A stretch of DNA of 64,000 bases from Anaerolineaceae bacterium (GTDB lineage: Bacteria > Chloroflexota > Anaerolineae > Aggregatilineales > Phototrophicaceae), in assembly GCA_020634135.1 (NCBI GenBank), contig JACKCG010000011.1, forward strand, positions 1 through 64,000, written 5' to 3'. Positions 27,291 to 36,704 of the stretch are shown here, in pieces. The notes below the pieces were generated by a model. That model was not told the DNA's origin, ran no database searches, and was given only the letters and a program-made list of their open reading frames with translations. A program made the translations under genes and the position numbers. The stretch's first letter is position 1; each line of letters opens with the position of its first letter.

Positions 27291-29108
27291 CTAAAAATCC
27301 AGGTCATCCAGATTGAGCGGGCCGGTGCGCGGTTTATGCTTTACCACCCGGTACATCACGGTGAAATCCTCACGCCCGCCATTTTTTCGCGGGGGGAGTG
27401 ACTCACATGCGAAGTAGTCCTGCACCAGAGCATACGTCGCCGGGCTGATGAGGACTTCGCCCCCCTGGGCGTTTTCCTGAAGCAGCTTGCCCAGTCCCAT
27501 CGTATCGCCCAGCGCCGAGAACTCTTTACGGTCATGACTGCCGACATTGCCCATCACTACCATACCCGTATGAACGCCAATGCCATAGAACAGACGCTGA
27601 TCTTCCGGCATATCCTCATGCAGCGCCAGCAGGTCATAACGCATACTCATCGCCGCGCGGACGGCTCGCAGCGCGTGGTCTTGCTGGGGGTTGAACTGCG
27701 TGTTGAACAGGCCGGTGACGGCATCGCCCAGGTATTTATCCACGACACCTTCATACAGGTTGATGGCATCGCTGGCGAGGCTCAGGTAACGGTTAATGAC
27801 GCGCATCAACTCTTCCGGCGCTAACCGTTCGCTGAAACTGGTAAACCCGCGCACGTCGGATTGCAGGACGCTGATCTCGCGCTGCTGGCCGCCTACGTCA
27901 ATCTCATCCAGGTGGCGAATGTTTTCGACCAGCGCCAGCGGCATATAACGGCTGGCGAGGCCGAAGCGAGTCTCATGCTCTTTAATTTCGGTCAGGTCGT
28001 CCACCATGATAACGACACCCTGGCCGTTCCCCCCGGAGTCACCTTGCAGTGGACTCATAATCACATTCCAGATGCGCGGCCCCAGTCCGGTTACAGCCGT
28101 TTCGACTTCCTGTATTGCCCGACTGCCCGTCTGGAATACCTCGGCCAATGCCTGGTGGAAATCCGCGTCATACGGCGGGAATACTTCATCCAGTGAATGC
28201 CCCAGGAGTGACTCCTGGTTCTGGGCAAGGATGCCTTCTACCGCCGCGTTGACATACCTTACCACGCCATGCGCGTCTATTGTGATAATACCGCTGCTGA
28301 TAGACGTGAAAATGTTGTTCATCATGTCGCGCAGGTCGGTCATCTGCTGTACTTGCTGGTTGAGGTCCTCGAACAAACGCGCGTTCTCAATGGCGACCGC
28401 CGCCTGCTGCGCAAACGCGGTGAGCAAATCCAGTTCCTGCTGTTTGAACACGCCGGACATGATGCGGTTATCGCAGTAAACGACACCGATGATCTGTGAA
28501 CGGACTTCCAGCGGCACCGCCATAATGCTGCGCAGTTGAAAGCCGACAATGCTCTGATGCCCCTGCCAGCGGCTGTCCTGGCTGGCATTGTCGGTCAGAA
28601 CCGCCTCGCCCGTATTGGCGACCTGATTGACAATCGTCGTGCTGACGCTGAATTCATCCTTTGATAACTGTTCCCGATCCATGCCGCGCTGCACCGGGTA
28701 TTCCATCTCGCCTGTAAGCCGGTTCTTGAGGCCGATATAGCCACGTTCCGCGCCTGTCAGCCGGATGACGGTGTCCATCACCTGATTCAACACTTCGTTG
28801 GTATCGAGCGACGAGTTAATGAGGGAAGCCGTGACCGTCAGCGCCCGGTACTGCCTCAACTCGGTCAGGGAATGGCCGAGGTTATTGGCGAGTTTGTCGA
28901 GGTGGGTGCGCAGCATCTTCAGGCTGTCGAGTGAACCGGACGGCAGATTCATCCCGCGCGTCCGCAGGATATCACGCTGGTGACGCAGCAGGTCAATCAG
29001 ATCATTCGCCCGCTGGCTCAACTGGCGAATCTGCTCCTGCGAGGTAATCTCCGCTTTGCGGATTTTCGCGGTTTCTTCCAGGGATTCAGGATTAAAGTCG
29101 TTAAACAT
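27291..29108 (-). CDS. GAF-PAS-class III cyclase protein, C1-like (metal-binding) chain
   Basis: A 605-residue protein with an N-terminal helical region (1-95), a GAF domain (about 95-245), a PAS domain (about 255-380) and a class III nucleotide cyclase domain (about 405-590). In the cyclase domain both metal-binding aspartates are present (Asp418 in SDVRGF, Asp462 in LGDAV), as is Lys458. The transition-state Asn and Arg are replaced by Gly538 and Leu542 (GDTMGLGKLL), and the base-contact residue is Ser531. As a homodimer it should be inactive. Its ATG overlaps the upstream cyclase stop by one base (TAATG), so the two chains are probably made in equal amounts and pair. No membrane segment is seen. 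Confidence 0.92.
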   Translation of the reverse strand: MFNDFNPESLEETAKIRKAEITSQEQIRQLSQRANDLIDLLRHQRDILRTRGMNLPSGSLDSLKMLRTHLDKLANNLGHSLTELRQYRALTVTASLINSSLDTNEVLNQVMDTVIRLTGAERGYIGLKNRLTGEMEYPVQRGMDREQLSKDEFSVSTTIVNQVANTGEAVLTDNASQDSRWQGHQSIVGFQLRSIMAVPLEVRSQIIGVVYCDNRIMSGVFKQQELDLLTAFAQQAAVAIENARLFEDLNQQVQQMTDLRDMMNNIFTSISSGIITIDAHGVVRYVNAAVEGILAQNQESLLGHSLDEVFPPYDADFHQALAEVFQTGSRAIQEVETAVTGLGPRIWNVIMSPLQGDSGGNGQGVVIMVDDLTEIKEHETRFGLASRYMPLALVENIRHLDEIDVGGQQREISVLQSDVRGFTSFSERLAPEELMRVINRYLSLASDAINLYEGVVDKYLGDAVTGLFNTQFNPQQDHALRAVRAAMSMRYDLLALHEDMPEDQRLFYGIGVHTGMVVMGNVGSHDRKEFSALGDTMGLGKLLQENAQGGEVLISPATYALVQDYFACESLPPRKNGGREDFTVMYRVVKHKPRTGPLNLDDLDF

Positions 29109-30871
29109 TACGCTTTGTAGACCTCGTAGATAGGTGTGAACTGCTGGCGTCCTTTGGCTTTAATCGCCTGGCGCTCTTCAAGCAGAAGATGTTCCGGGAT
29201 ACCCTGCGTCAACCGTTCGATATATCCCCGACAGTCCTCACTGATGATAATCTGTCCCGGCTTGGCATTCTCCAGGATACGGTGCGAGAGATTAATGGTA
29301 TCGCCCAGCGCGGTAAAATCACGCCGGTTGATACTGCCCACGTTGCCCAGCGTCGCGACACCGCTGTGAATCCCCACCCGATAGTAGTGTGGCTGGGGAT
29401 CAATGCCGTGTTTGCGATACAGGTCCTGATATGCGTCGCGCATGAGCAGTGCCGCTTCAATCGCTCGCACGGGGTGATCGGGCTGCGGGTTAAACTGTGA
29501 ATTGAATAACACCATGACTTCGTTGCCGTTGTACTTATCAACGATGCCGTCAACGGCATGAATGCAATCGGTGGCGACAGTCAGGTACTCGTTGAGCATC
29601 TCCATCATCTGGTGTGGGTCTGTCGGGAAGCTGTAAATCGAGCGCACATCCACGAACATACAGGTGACTTCGCGCCGCTCACCGCCCAGGTCAATCTGCG
29701 CGACCTGGTGAATGTTGGCAATCATAGCCGGGGGAAGATAGCGCCCCATGATATTGAGCTTTTCTTCCCGTTCTTGCTGTTCAGTCAGGTCATCCAGCAC
29801 AATCGCCACGCCCTGAATTGTCTGGTGCTGTGAGTCTTTGAGCGGATTCAGCTTGAGGCTAAGCGCCATGCGGCCTTTGCCGTGCAGTTCGGCTTCCCCT
29901 TTGATGGTCTGTGTCTGGTCACCCTGAAGTACGGTTTGCAGATGCTCATCAAAATCGGCGCTTAACTTTGGCAGTACCGATTGCAACGAGTGACCGATAG
30001 CCTGTTCCGCCGAACAAGCCAGAATGTCGGCAGCTGCCGGGTTAAACGTCGTGACCTGCCGTTCAGCGTCAGTAGTAATCACGCCGCTGCCAATCGAGTC
30101 AAAGACGTTGCCCATTAACTGGCGCATATCGGTGATTTCTGCCAGGTTGGACTGCACCCGCGCAAACAAGCGAGCGTTTTCAATGGCGACGGCGGATTGG
30201 TTGGCGAAGGTCACGAGCAGATTGAGTTCGCGGTTACTAAAAACACCGGTGCGCAGCCGGTTGTCCACGTACACAGCGCCAATGGTCGTATCTTTATAGG
30301 TGAGCGGGACGCACAGCACTGATCGCAACGACATAGACGCGACGCTCAGGTTATCCTGCATACGCGGGTCTTTATAGGCATTGTCGGTGAGTAACGGCGT
30401 ACTGGTTGCCAACACCTCGTTCAGTACCGTGCTGCTGCCCTGGAAGTTTACGCCAGTGGTGGCGCTGTATTCGGCATCCAGATCGCGGCCAACGCGGTAA
30501 TCGAGTTCGCCGGTGTCGGTATTGCGCAGAATGATATAGCCACGTTCCGCCCCTACCAGCTTAATCATCTCGTCCATCGCACTGGTCAGCACGGTGTCCA
30601 GATCGAGCGAGGAATTCACCAGGGCGGAAGTCGCTGCCAGGGAACGCAGTTGCAGGAGTTCGGTTTCTTCACTGGCAATCTTGCTTTCCAGACCGGCCAG
30701 GTCTTCGTCAATATTCTGGAGATTATGTTCGGTTCCGGGGGGCAAGTCCATGCCCCGTACCCGCAGCATTTCCTGCTGGTTATGGAGCGCCGTCATCACC
30801 TCATTCACGGCGGTGCGCAGCCGTTGAATTTCAGACATCGGCATCGTTTCACTGGAGTTAAAGTTCGTCAT
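29108..30871 (-). CDS. GAF-PAS-class III cyclase protein, C2-like (Asn/Arg) chain
   Basis: A 587-residue paralogue of the downstream protein with the same order: helical N-terminus with a shared RGMDLPPG-type motif, GAF (about 85-235), PAS (about 245-365), class III cyclase domain (about 395-585). Here the base-contact Thr520, Asn527 and Arg531 (TALGDTINLSHR) and Lys446 are intact, and the first metal Asp408 is kept. The second metal position is Asn450 (YNGNEV instead of GDA). Alone it should bind metals poorly. Together with the C1-like chain one complete active site is formed. A TATAAT lies at 30916-30911, 40 bases upstream, but with no well-spaced -35. Confidence 0.92.
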   Translation of the reverse strand: MTNFNSSETMPMSEIQRLRTAVNEVMTALHNQQEMLRVRGMDLPPGTEHNLQNIDEDLAGLESKIASEETELLQLRSLAATSALVNSSLDLDTVLTSAMDEMIKLVGAERGYIILRNTDTGELDYRVGRDLDAEYSATTGVNFQGSSTVLNEVLATSTPLLTDNAYKDPRMQDNLSVASMSLRSVLCVPLTYKDTTIGAVYVDNRLRTGVFSNRELNLLVTFANQSAVAIENARLFARVQSNLAEITDMRQLMGNVFDSIGSGVITTDAERQVTTFNPAAADILACSAEQAIGHSLQSVLPKLSADFDEHLQTVLQGDQTQTIKGEAELHGKGRMALSLKLNPLKDSQHQTIQGVAIVLDDLTEQQEREEKLNIMGRYLPPAMIANIHQVAQIDLGGERREVTCMFVDVRSIYSFPTDPHQMMEMLNEYLTVATDCIHAVDGIVDKYNGNEVMVLFNSQFNPQPDHPVRAIEAALLMRDAYQDLYRKHGIDPQPHYYRVGIHSGVATLGNVGSINRRDFTALGDTINLSHRILENAKPGQIIISEDCRGYIERLTQGIPEHLLLEERQAIKAKGRQQFTPIYEVYKA

Positions 30872-31362
30872 AATGTATCGGCTACTCTAAAATGCTGGTT
30901 GGTAAGGTTTATTATACACCCCACACCGGGGTTTAGCGCGACAAAAAGGACTCCATTAGTCGGAAATCTCTAACCTTAAGCTAAACATTGGACGAAGAAC
31001 AGGGCGAGTAGGGTGTCATACGGTTCATCCCCAATTGAAACCACGGTAAAATGTAGCCCTAACAGGAACATAAAGCCGGTTATCCCCCGATCATCTTAAA
31101 AATACCTGAAATTTCGTGCGGAGGGGCAAAACCCCACCTATAATCGCTCTGGTGCCGGTTGATGTATTTTCAAACGGATGCTAGTATTCCGGTAAGATAA
31201 ATCTGCCGGGCGCAGGGTGATCCGATAGGGTTGTCCGGCGGGAGCGTACTCGGTGCTCGCCTGTATTTGGATCATCAATTCTGTTCAGCCGGGATATCCG
31301 GCGCGAATTCAGTATTCGCCACATTTCGCAACAACCTCTCCAGCAAAGGGCAAAAGCGTACC
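30872..31362. other. Divergent intergenic region between the cyclase operon and the FtsX-type permease
   Basis: No gene is supported. Possible -10 boxes are TATAAT at 30911-30916 (minus, toward the cyclases) and TATAAT at 31139-31144 (plus, toward the permease, 220 bases upstream of its start). GGGG-N5-CCCC at 31123-31135 could form a small hairpin. The 5' leader of the permease is long, but I recognise no riboswitch in it. Confidence 0.4.
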
Positions 31363-34038
31363 ATGAGACAACTAACTCTATATTTCCACTATGCAGTTCA
31401 AAATTTACGTCGTAGTGGCCGCTGGACGATTTTTGCCGTGTTCTGTGTGGCCGCCGGTGTTGCCACGATGGTCGCGCTGCGGACACTGGGACTCTCGATC
31501 ACAGACTCGCTGCTGACCAATGTGCGCGGCTTTAACCATGGCGATATTAACATCAGTGTGGTGAGCAGCACTGGCCCTTTTTCATTCACATTCCAGCGGG
31601 GCGAAGACGAACCGGACGTTTACCGGAATAATGAATTGGAGAACATACGGGTATGGGCGGAACAGTGGGGCGCCCGGATCACGGCTTATGCTTTTGCGGG
31701 GAATATCCAGATTACGACGATTAACGACGATCACGCTAACCGTCCCCAATTTACCAGCACCTTCTTTATTGATCCACAGACCTTTGAAATTGCCGGGGAC
31801 ATCATCGCTATTAACCCGGCAGGCGTCCGCCTGCGGGATCTTTTTACTGGTGGGCCAGAAGTCGTTGTCAGTGAGAATCTGGCTCAACCGCAGGGGATTC
31901 AGGTGGGTGACCAGGTGCGCGTGAGCGGGACAGAAACCCTCTTCACAGTGCGCGGCATTGTTCCGACCGAGTCTGAAGCCAGTATCAATAACCTGCTCGC
32001 TTCTTTCTTTGGATTTGCTTATTTTGATGCTCAGCAAGCGCCAACCATGCAGCTCACCTCACGCCCGAACACCTTAGGCATCGTGCTGCCTGAGGGCGCG
32101 ACCGGCGCTGAAATTGAAGCAGCGGCAGCCAGCGTGCAAACTGCTGGTGTGCGAATCGCTAACATGCACACAACACCGCAGCTTCTTTCCCGGAATCAGG
32201 AACTGGCGGATATCGTGGGTCGTTTCATTGTGATGATGGGGTTGGGGGCGATGCTCATCGGCGGCGTGGGGATAATGAATACCATGCTGGTGATGGTTGG
32301 GCGGCGGACAATGGAAATCGCTTCGCTCAAGACCTTCGGCCTGAAGGGGCACCAGGTCGCGGGCCTGTTCATTGTTGAGGCCTTTCTGATGGGCTTGATG
32401 GGCAGTTTTGTAGGCATCGTCGCCGGTCTGCTCATGAGCCGGGGAGTCAACGAGTACGGCGCAGCGTTTTTACAGCAGAGGATTCCCTGGCGGCTGCACC
32501 CTGAAGCGGTTATTTACGGGCTGGGGCTGGGGCTGATTGTCACGGTTGTGTTCGGGGTGCTGCCCGTATTATCGGCTACCAAAGTGCGTCCGAATATTAT
32601 CTTGCGCCCTAACGAGGCCCATATCCCCCGCGCCGGGTGGGTCCAATCACTGATCGCTCTGGGAGCAGTGGTGCTGGTATTGGGGTTGATCGCCGGGCAA
32701 ATCCTCGGCCCGGTGCTGCAAGACCTGATCGGCATCCGAACTGTCCTGGTTTTTATGCTGGGGATTGCCGGGGTCGCGGCAGCTTTGGTGCTCCTGGCTA
32801 TACTGACAGGGATTTTCTGGGCATTGGTGTGGGTGATTGGGCGGCTGCCGACCTTCGGGAGTGCCGGTTTGCGGCTGGCATTGGCGAACCTGAGTACCCG
32901 GCGGTTTCGCACTGCGACGACTTTGCTGGCACTGACCGCTGGTATGTTTGCCTTAAGCAGCATTTCATTTGTTGGCCTGGGTACGCGGGATGTGGTGCGT
33001 TTCCAGTTCAGCGAGACGCTCGGGGGCAATATTATCACAGTGCCGCTGCTGCCAGGTGACTTCGGACAACCTCTGATTGAGGCACTGCTGCGTAATCTGC
33101 CCGGTGTCGAGCATATTTCGAAATTGAATTTCAACAACTCCTATATCCGGCGCGTAGATGGAGAACCCGTTAATTTTGAAGGTGTCCGTTATGGTGTACG
33201 CTTGACCGTGCTCACCCGTAACAGCGATGTCACGATCTCCAATGGGCCGGTGCTGCTGGGGCGCGACTTGCAGCCGGAAGATCGTGGACAGCCGGTGGTG
33301 GTGCTTTCTCAGCAGGCAGCGGTAGAATCATTGTTGGAAGACTATACCCTGGAAGACCTTGGAATCACGGTGGGGTCAACTATCAGACTGGCGATTCGTG
33401 GGGGAGAACGCGACTTTGAAGTAATCGGTATTGTGGGGAACGCCAACGGCCTGGCACCCAATATCGCCGGGGCGTATTTGCCACCGGACATCCCTGGTCT
33501 GGAGGCGGATCGAGAAGTTACGATAGCGATGGTTGAACCCGACAAGGTAAACGATGTGCTGTTGTCGCTTTCGACGACGCCGTTACTGTTTGCCATTGAC
33601 GCGACGTTTATTGACAGCCTGCTCAAGCGATTGATTGACCAGTTGAGCGCGATCCCGATTGTGGTGGGGCTGCTCTCGCTGCTGGCAGCGGCAGTTATTA
33701 TGGCGAATACGGTATCGCTGGCGACCCTGGAGCGACGGTATCAGATTGGTATCCTGAAGGCGGTGGGCCTCAAGCGCAGCCGGGTTCTGAGTATCATGCT
33801 GCTGGAAAACACGGTGATTGGGTTACTTGGCGGGGTGTTGGGGGTAGGCATCAGTATGGCGGCAACCGGATTCCTGACGGCGTTTGGGACGGGTGTCGTT
33901 ACGCCGCTTCCGCCGGGGGCAACAACGATTGCACTTGGGCTGGTTGTGGCGTCGGTGTTGATCGCGTGGCTGGCGACATTTCTGAGCGCACGGGTGGCGA
34001 TCAGCGAGAAAGTCACCGCCGTGCTGCGCTATGAATAG
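31363..34038 (+). CDS. Large FtsX/MacB-type ABC transporter permease
   Basis: About 891 residues from the ATG at 31363; a longer in-frame start at 31231 gives an unlikely N-terminus. Two FtsX-type units are in tandem. Each has an N-terminal membrane segment, a large extracytoplasmic domain, and three helices (VGGVGIMNTMLVMVGRRTMEIASLKTFGLKG in part; later VSLATLERRYQIGILKAVGLKR). Two extra segments link the halves. This is the permease type of lipoprotein or substrate release systems (LolCE/MacB/YknZ-like). No partner ATPase gene is adjacent, which is unusual. Confidence 0.85.
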   Translation: MRQLTLYFHYAVQNLRRSGRWTIFAVFCVAAGVATMVALRTLGLSITDSLLTNVRGFNHGDINISVVSSTGPFSFTFQRGEDEPDVYRNNELENIRVWAEQWGARITAYAFAGNIQITTINDDHANRPQFTSTFFIDPQTFEIAGDIIAINPAGVRLRDLFTGGPEVVVSENLAQPQGIQVGDQVRVSGTETLFTVRGIVPTESEASINNLLASFFGFAYFDAQQAPTMQLTSRPNTLGIVLPEGATGAEIEAAAASVQTAGVRIANMHTTPQLLSRNQELADIVGRFIVMMGLGAMLIGGVGIMNTMLVMVGRRTMEIASLKTFGLKGHQVAGLFIVEAFLMGLMGSFVGIVAGLLMSRGVNEYGAAFLQQRIPWRLHPEAVIYGLGLGLIVTVVFGVLPVLSATKVRPNIILRPNEAHIPRAGWVQSLIALGAVVLVLGLIAGQILGPVLQDLIGIRTVLVFMLGIAGVAAALVLLAILTGIFWALVWVIGRLPTFGSAGLRLALANLSTRRFRTATTLLALTAGMFALSSISFVGLGTRDVVRFQFSETLGGNIITVPLLPGDFGQPLIEALLRNLPGVEHISKLNFNNSYIRRVDGEPVNFEGVRYGVRLTVLTRNSDVTISNGPVLLGRDLQPEDRGQPVVVLSQQAAVESLLEDYTLEDLGITVGSTIRLAIRGGERDFEVIGIVGNANGLAPNIAGAYLPPDIPGLEADREVTIAMVEPDKVNDVLLSLSTTPLLFAIDATFIDSLLKRLIDQLSAIPIVVGLLSLLAAAVIMANTVSLATLERRYQIGILKAVGLKRSRVLSIMLLENTVIGLLGGVLGVGISMAATGFLTAFGTGVVTPLPPGATTIALGLVVASVLIAWLATFLSARVAISEKVTAVLRYE

Positions 34039-34210
34039 TCTTTCAATGAACTGAACTGTGTGCTGTCAAAAGAGAGCCGATTATTCATCAGTGCCAGCGC
34101 CACGTTTAAACGGGATGTCTTGCCCAACCACAGGGCTGCTATGAACAAAATACCTGTTCGGTGCGTTATCATAGGTAGCATAACGTAATCTGAACAGGAT
34201 GTGGAATACT

Positions 34211-35503
34211 ATGACTTCGCAGGCCGAACCTCTGCCAGCCGGGGCCGTTGACTCATCACGGTCACGGCTGACTATTTTACGTCCCCTGGAAAACCGCAAT
34301 TTCGTTCTTGTGTGGATAGGGGAAAGCACCTCAATTCTGGGTGACCAGTTTCATTTTGTGGCGCTCTCGCTGCTTGTCCTGCAACTCACCGGGTCAGGGT
34401 TGGCGTTAGGTACGGTGCTGGCTGTCGCCGGCATCCCGCGCGCGGCTCTCATGCTGCTGGGCGGGGCGTTCACAGACCGTTTCTCGCCGCGCCGCATTAT
34501 GCTCTACTCCAATGGGATTCGCACCGTTCTCACGCTGCTGCTGGCGGGACTTACGCTCACAGGAACGATTCAACTGTGGCACGTGTACATTATTGTGTTC
34601 ATCTTCGGCATCGTGAGCGCCTTTTTTTATCCCGCCTATAGTTCCATAGTGCCGACATTGCTCAGCCAGGATGACATTGAGGCCGGTAACGCCCTGATGC
34701 AAATCACGATGCGGTTGGCGATGCTGGTTGGCCCGGTGCTGGCCGGTATTGTGGTTGCTCGAATCCAGGTGGGGGCGGCGCTGGGCTTCGACGCGCTGAC
34801 TTTTGCTGTCGCTACGCTGGCTCTGCTGGCGATGAGGGCATCTGCTCCGGCCTCAGATGACACTGTGGACAGCCAGAGCAAGCCTGCGCCACAGCCAACC
34901 GCCGCGCCTGCCGGGCTGCTCACTGCGATCCGTGAGGCGCTGCGCTATGCCTGGCATGACAATCTGCTCAGGACGGCGCTCATCATGATCGCGCTGGTGG
35001 ATTTTGCTGTCGCGGGTGTGTTTGGCGTGGGATTGCCTACGCTGGCGGAAACCCGTTTCAACGGCGCAGAAGCGTTAGGGGTGATGCTTTCTGGTTTTGG
35101 GGCCGGGTCGCTGCTGGGCGTGCTGATCGCCGGATCGGTCAAATTCCAGCGGCGCGGGCGGCTCTTCATCATTCTGTTGGTGCTGTTTGCCGTGACGATA
35201 CCAGCGATGGTCTTCGCTCCCGATACCAGTGGGATCGCACTGCTCATGGGAGCTATCGGCCTGGGTAGCGGCATTTTTAACGTGGCAGGCATCAGTTGGT
35301 TGCAAGTCCGCACCGACCCTAAAATGATGGGACGTGTCATGAGCCTGCTGATGTTCTCGTCGGCTGGGTTGCAGCCCGTTGCCAACACGCTGGCCGGTGT
35401 TATGGTGGAATTTCATATTGTGATGCTGTTCGCAGGGGCGGGGGTGCTGGCGCTGACGGCGGCGCTGATTACGCTGGCAAACCGGGAATTCCGAACGCTG
35501 TAA
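34211..35503 (+). CDS. MFS exporter (macrolide-efflux-like)
   Basis: About 430 residues and 12 membrane segments. Features are NFVLVWIGESTSILGDQFHFVAL at the first helix, GGAFTDRFSPRRIMLYSNGIR (the MFS motif A region), and FFYPAYSSIVPTLLSQDDIEAGNAL, which is typical of the MefA/enterobactin-exporter-like subgroup. A Pro/Ala-rich cytoplasmic loop divides the halves. It probably exports a small molecule. The in-frame ATG at 34199 is an alternative; AGG directly precedes it, so 34211 has better spacing. Confidence 0.85.
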   Translation: MTSQAEPLPAGAVDSSRSRLTILRPLENRNFVLVWIGESTSILGDQFHFVALSLLVLQLTGSGLALGTVLAVAGIPRAALMLLGGAFTDRFSPRRIMLYSNGIRTVLTLLLAGLTLTGTIQLWHVYIIVFIFGIVSAFFYPAYSSIVPTLLSQDDIEAGNALMQITMRLAMLVGPVLAGIVVARIQVGAALGFDALTFAVATLALLAMRASAPASDDTVDSQSKPAPQPTAAPAGLLTAIREALRYAWHDNLLRTALIMIALVDFAVAGVFGVGLPTLAETRFNGAEALGVMLSGFGAGSLLGVLIAGSVKFQRRGRLFIILLVLFAVTIPAMVFAPDTSGIALLMGAIGLGSGIFNVAGISWLQVRTDPKMMGRVMSLLMFSSAGLQPVANTLAGVMVEFHIVMLFAGAGVLALTAALITLANREFRTL

Positions 35504-35569
35504 CCGGAAAGCCGGTTGAAAATCCCCGTTATATCGTTGTGAGCAGCGTTTAAAGGATGAAGGAAGCAG

Positions 35570-35602
35570 GCAGAGGGGGCGCACACCCTGCGCCCCTTCT
35601 GC
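35570..35602. terminator. Strong hairpin between convergent genes
   Basis: GGGGCGCA (35576-35583) pairs with TGCGCCCC (35589-35596) around a 5-base loop, and GCAGA/TCTGC extend the stem outward. A smaller stem, AACCGG/CCGGTT, sits at 35502-35517 over the MFS stop codon. Confidence 0.7.
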
Positions 35603-35620
35603 TGAAGTGTTATACGAGGT

Positions 35621-36544
35621 TTAAAGCAGGACGAGCTGCTCGAGGATGGCCCAGACCAGCCAGACAATTGCGATCATATTGAAGATGACGAGTGCCTGAA
35701 CTTGCACGACGCCACTCTGGTCAATGACCGCCGTACCGCGCATATCGGTCTTGGAGCGCATCATCATGCTGATCGGCACACCGGCCAGCGCCACTATGCC
35801 CAGCCACAGCGGGAAAACGCCCTGTGTAATCGCACCGACCATGAACGCCCCGGCCATCACCACCACCGAGTACATCAGCCAGCGTGTATTGTTCTCCCCC
35901 AGAACAATCGCGGTGTTGAACAAGCCGGCGGCTTTATCCATGTCATAGTCACGCAATTGGTTGTAGAGTTGACCATAGACCGAAACCAGCGTGACACTGG
36001 CGGCGACCAACCACACAATTCCCGGCGCATTGTGGTAAATGAAGTAGCCTGCGATGAAGAGTAGGCCGCTGAGCATCAAGGAGTGCGAAACGACATCCGT
36101 AACCGGCCAGGCCTTCAGCCGCACCGGACGCCACGAGTAGAAATGCGAGAGCAGCAGCGTGACGATGCCTATCGCCAGGACTTCCAACCCGCCAAAGGCA
36201 TAAGCGATGAGCGTGGCCGCAGCGACGACACGGCAGGCGGCATAGCCAATGCGCACGCCAATTTCCCCGGTGGTGATGGGGTTGCGGGCGGCGCGTGCCG
36301 GGTCAAGGGCGTCATCAGGGGCGTCCTCAATGTCGTTAATCATGAACGCATAGGCGACGGCCAGAATATTCGCAATCGTCACGGCTACCAGGCGCAGGTC
36401 AAGGTTGATGCCGTGCGGGCGGGCGGCCATCAGTGCGCCGACAATCGTCAACGGGATGACGAAGGGCAGATATTCTTTCCAACGGGTCAAGCGGATCAGG
36501 CCGCGTAATTGTTGAGCCAGGGAATGGGTGGTGTTCATTTTCAA
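35621..36544 (-). CDS. UbiA family prenyltransferase
   Basis: A 307-residue membrane protein with about eight to nine helices. Both Asp-rich motifs of the family are visible: NDIEDAPDD (about residues 70-78) and RDYDMDKAAG (about 200-209), which hold Mg-bound prenyl diphosphate. Such enzymes attach a prenyl chain to an aromatic or glycerol-type acceptor; the acceptor is unknown. GGAGGA ends six bases before a TTG at 36544 and 12 bases before the ATG at 36538, so the TTG is probably the true start. It is divergent from the FAD oxidoreductase. Confidence 0.88.
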   Translation of the reverse strand: MKMNTTHSLAQQLRGLIRLTRWKEYLPFVIPLTIVGALMAARPHGINLDLRLVAVTIANILAVAYAFMINDIEDAPDDALDPARAARNPITTGEIGVRIGYAACRVVAAATLIAYAFGGLEVLAIGIVTLLLSHFYSWRPVRLKAWPVTDVVSHSLMLSGLLFIAGYFIYHNAPGIVWLVAASVTLVSVYGQLYNQLRDYDMDKAAGLFNTAIVLGENNTRWLMYSVVVMAGAFMVGAITQGVFPLWLGIVALAGVPISMMMRSKTDMRGTAVIDQSGVVQVQALVIFNMIAIVWLVWAILEQLVLL

Positions 36545-36704
36545 GTACGTTCCTCCATGTTACAGTTGGTTGGGCAAACGCCACATAGAATAACACAATA
36601 TGTGGCGATTCGCTTCATTAGAAAAAATTAGAGATTGTGTGATGTGTTGAATTACGTATATTCCAGACTACTTGTTGTACGCTATTCCTTACCAGAAGGG
36701 TGCT

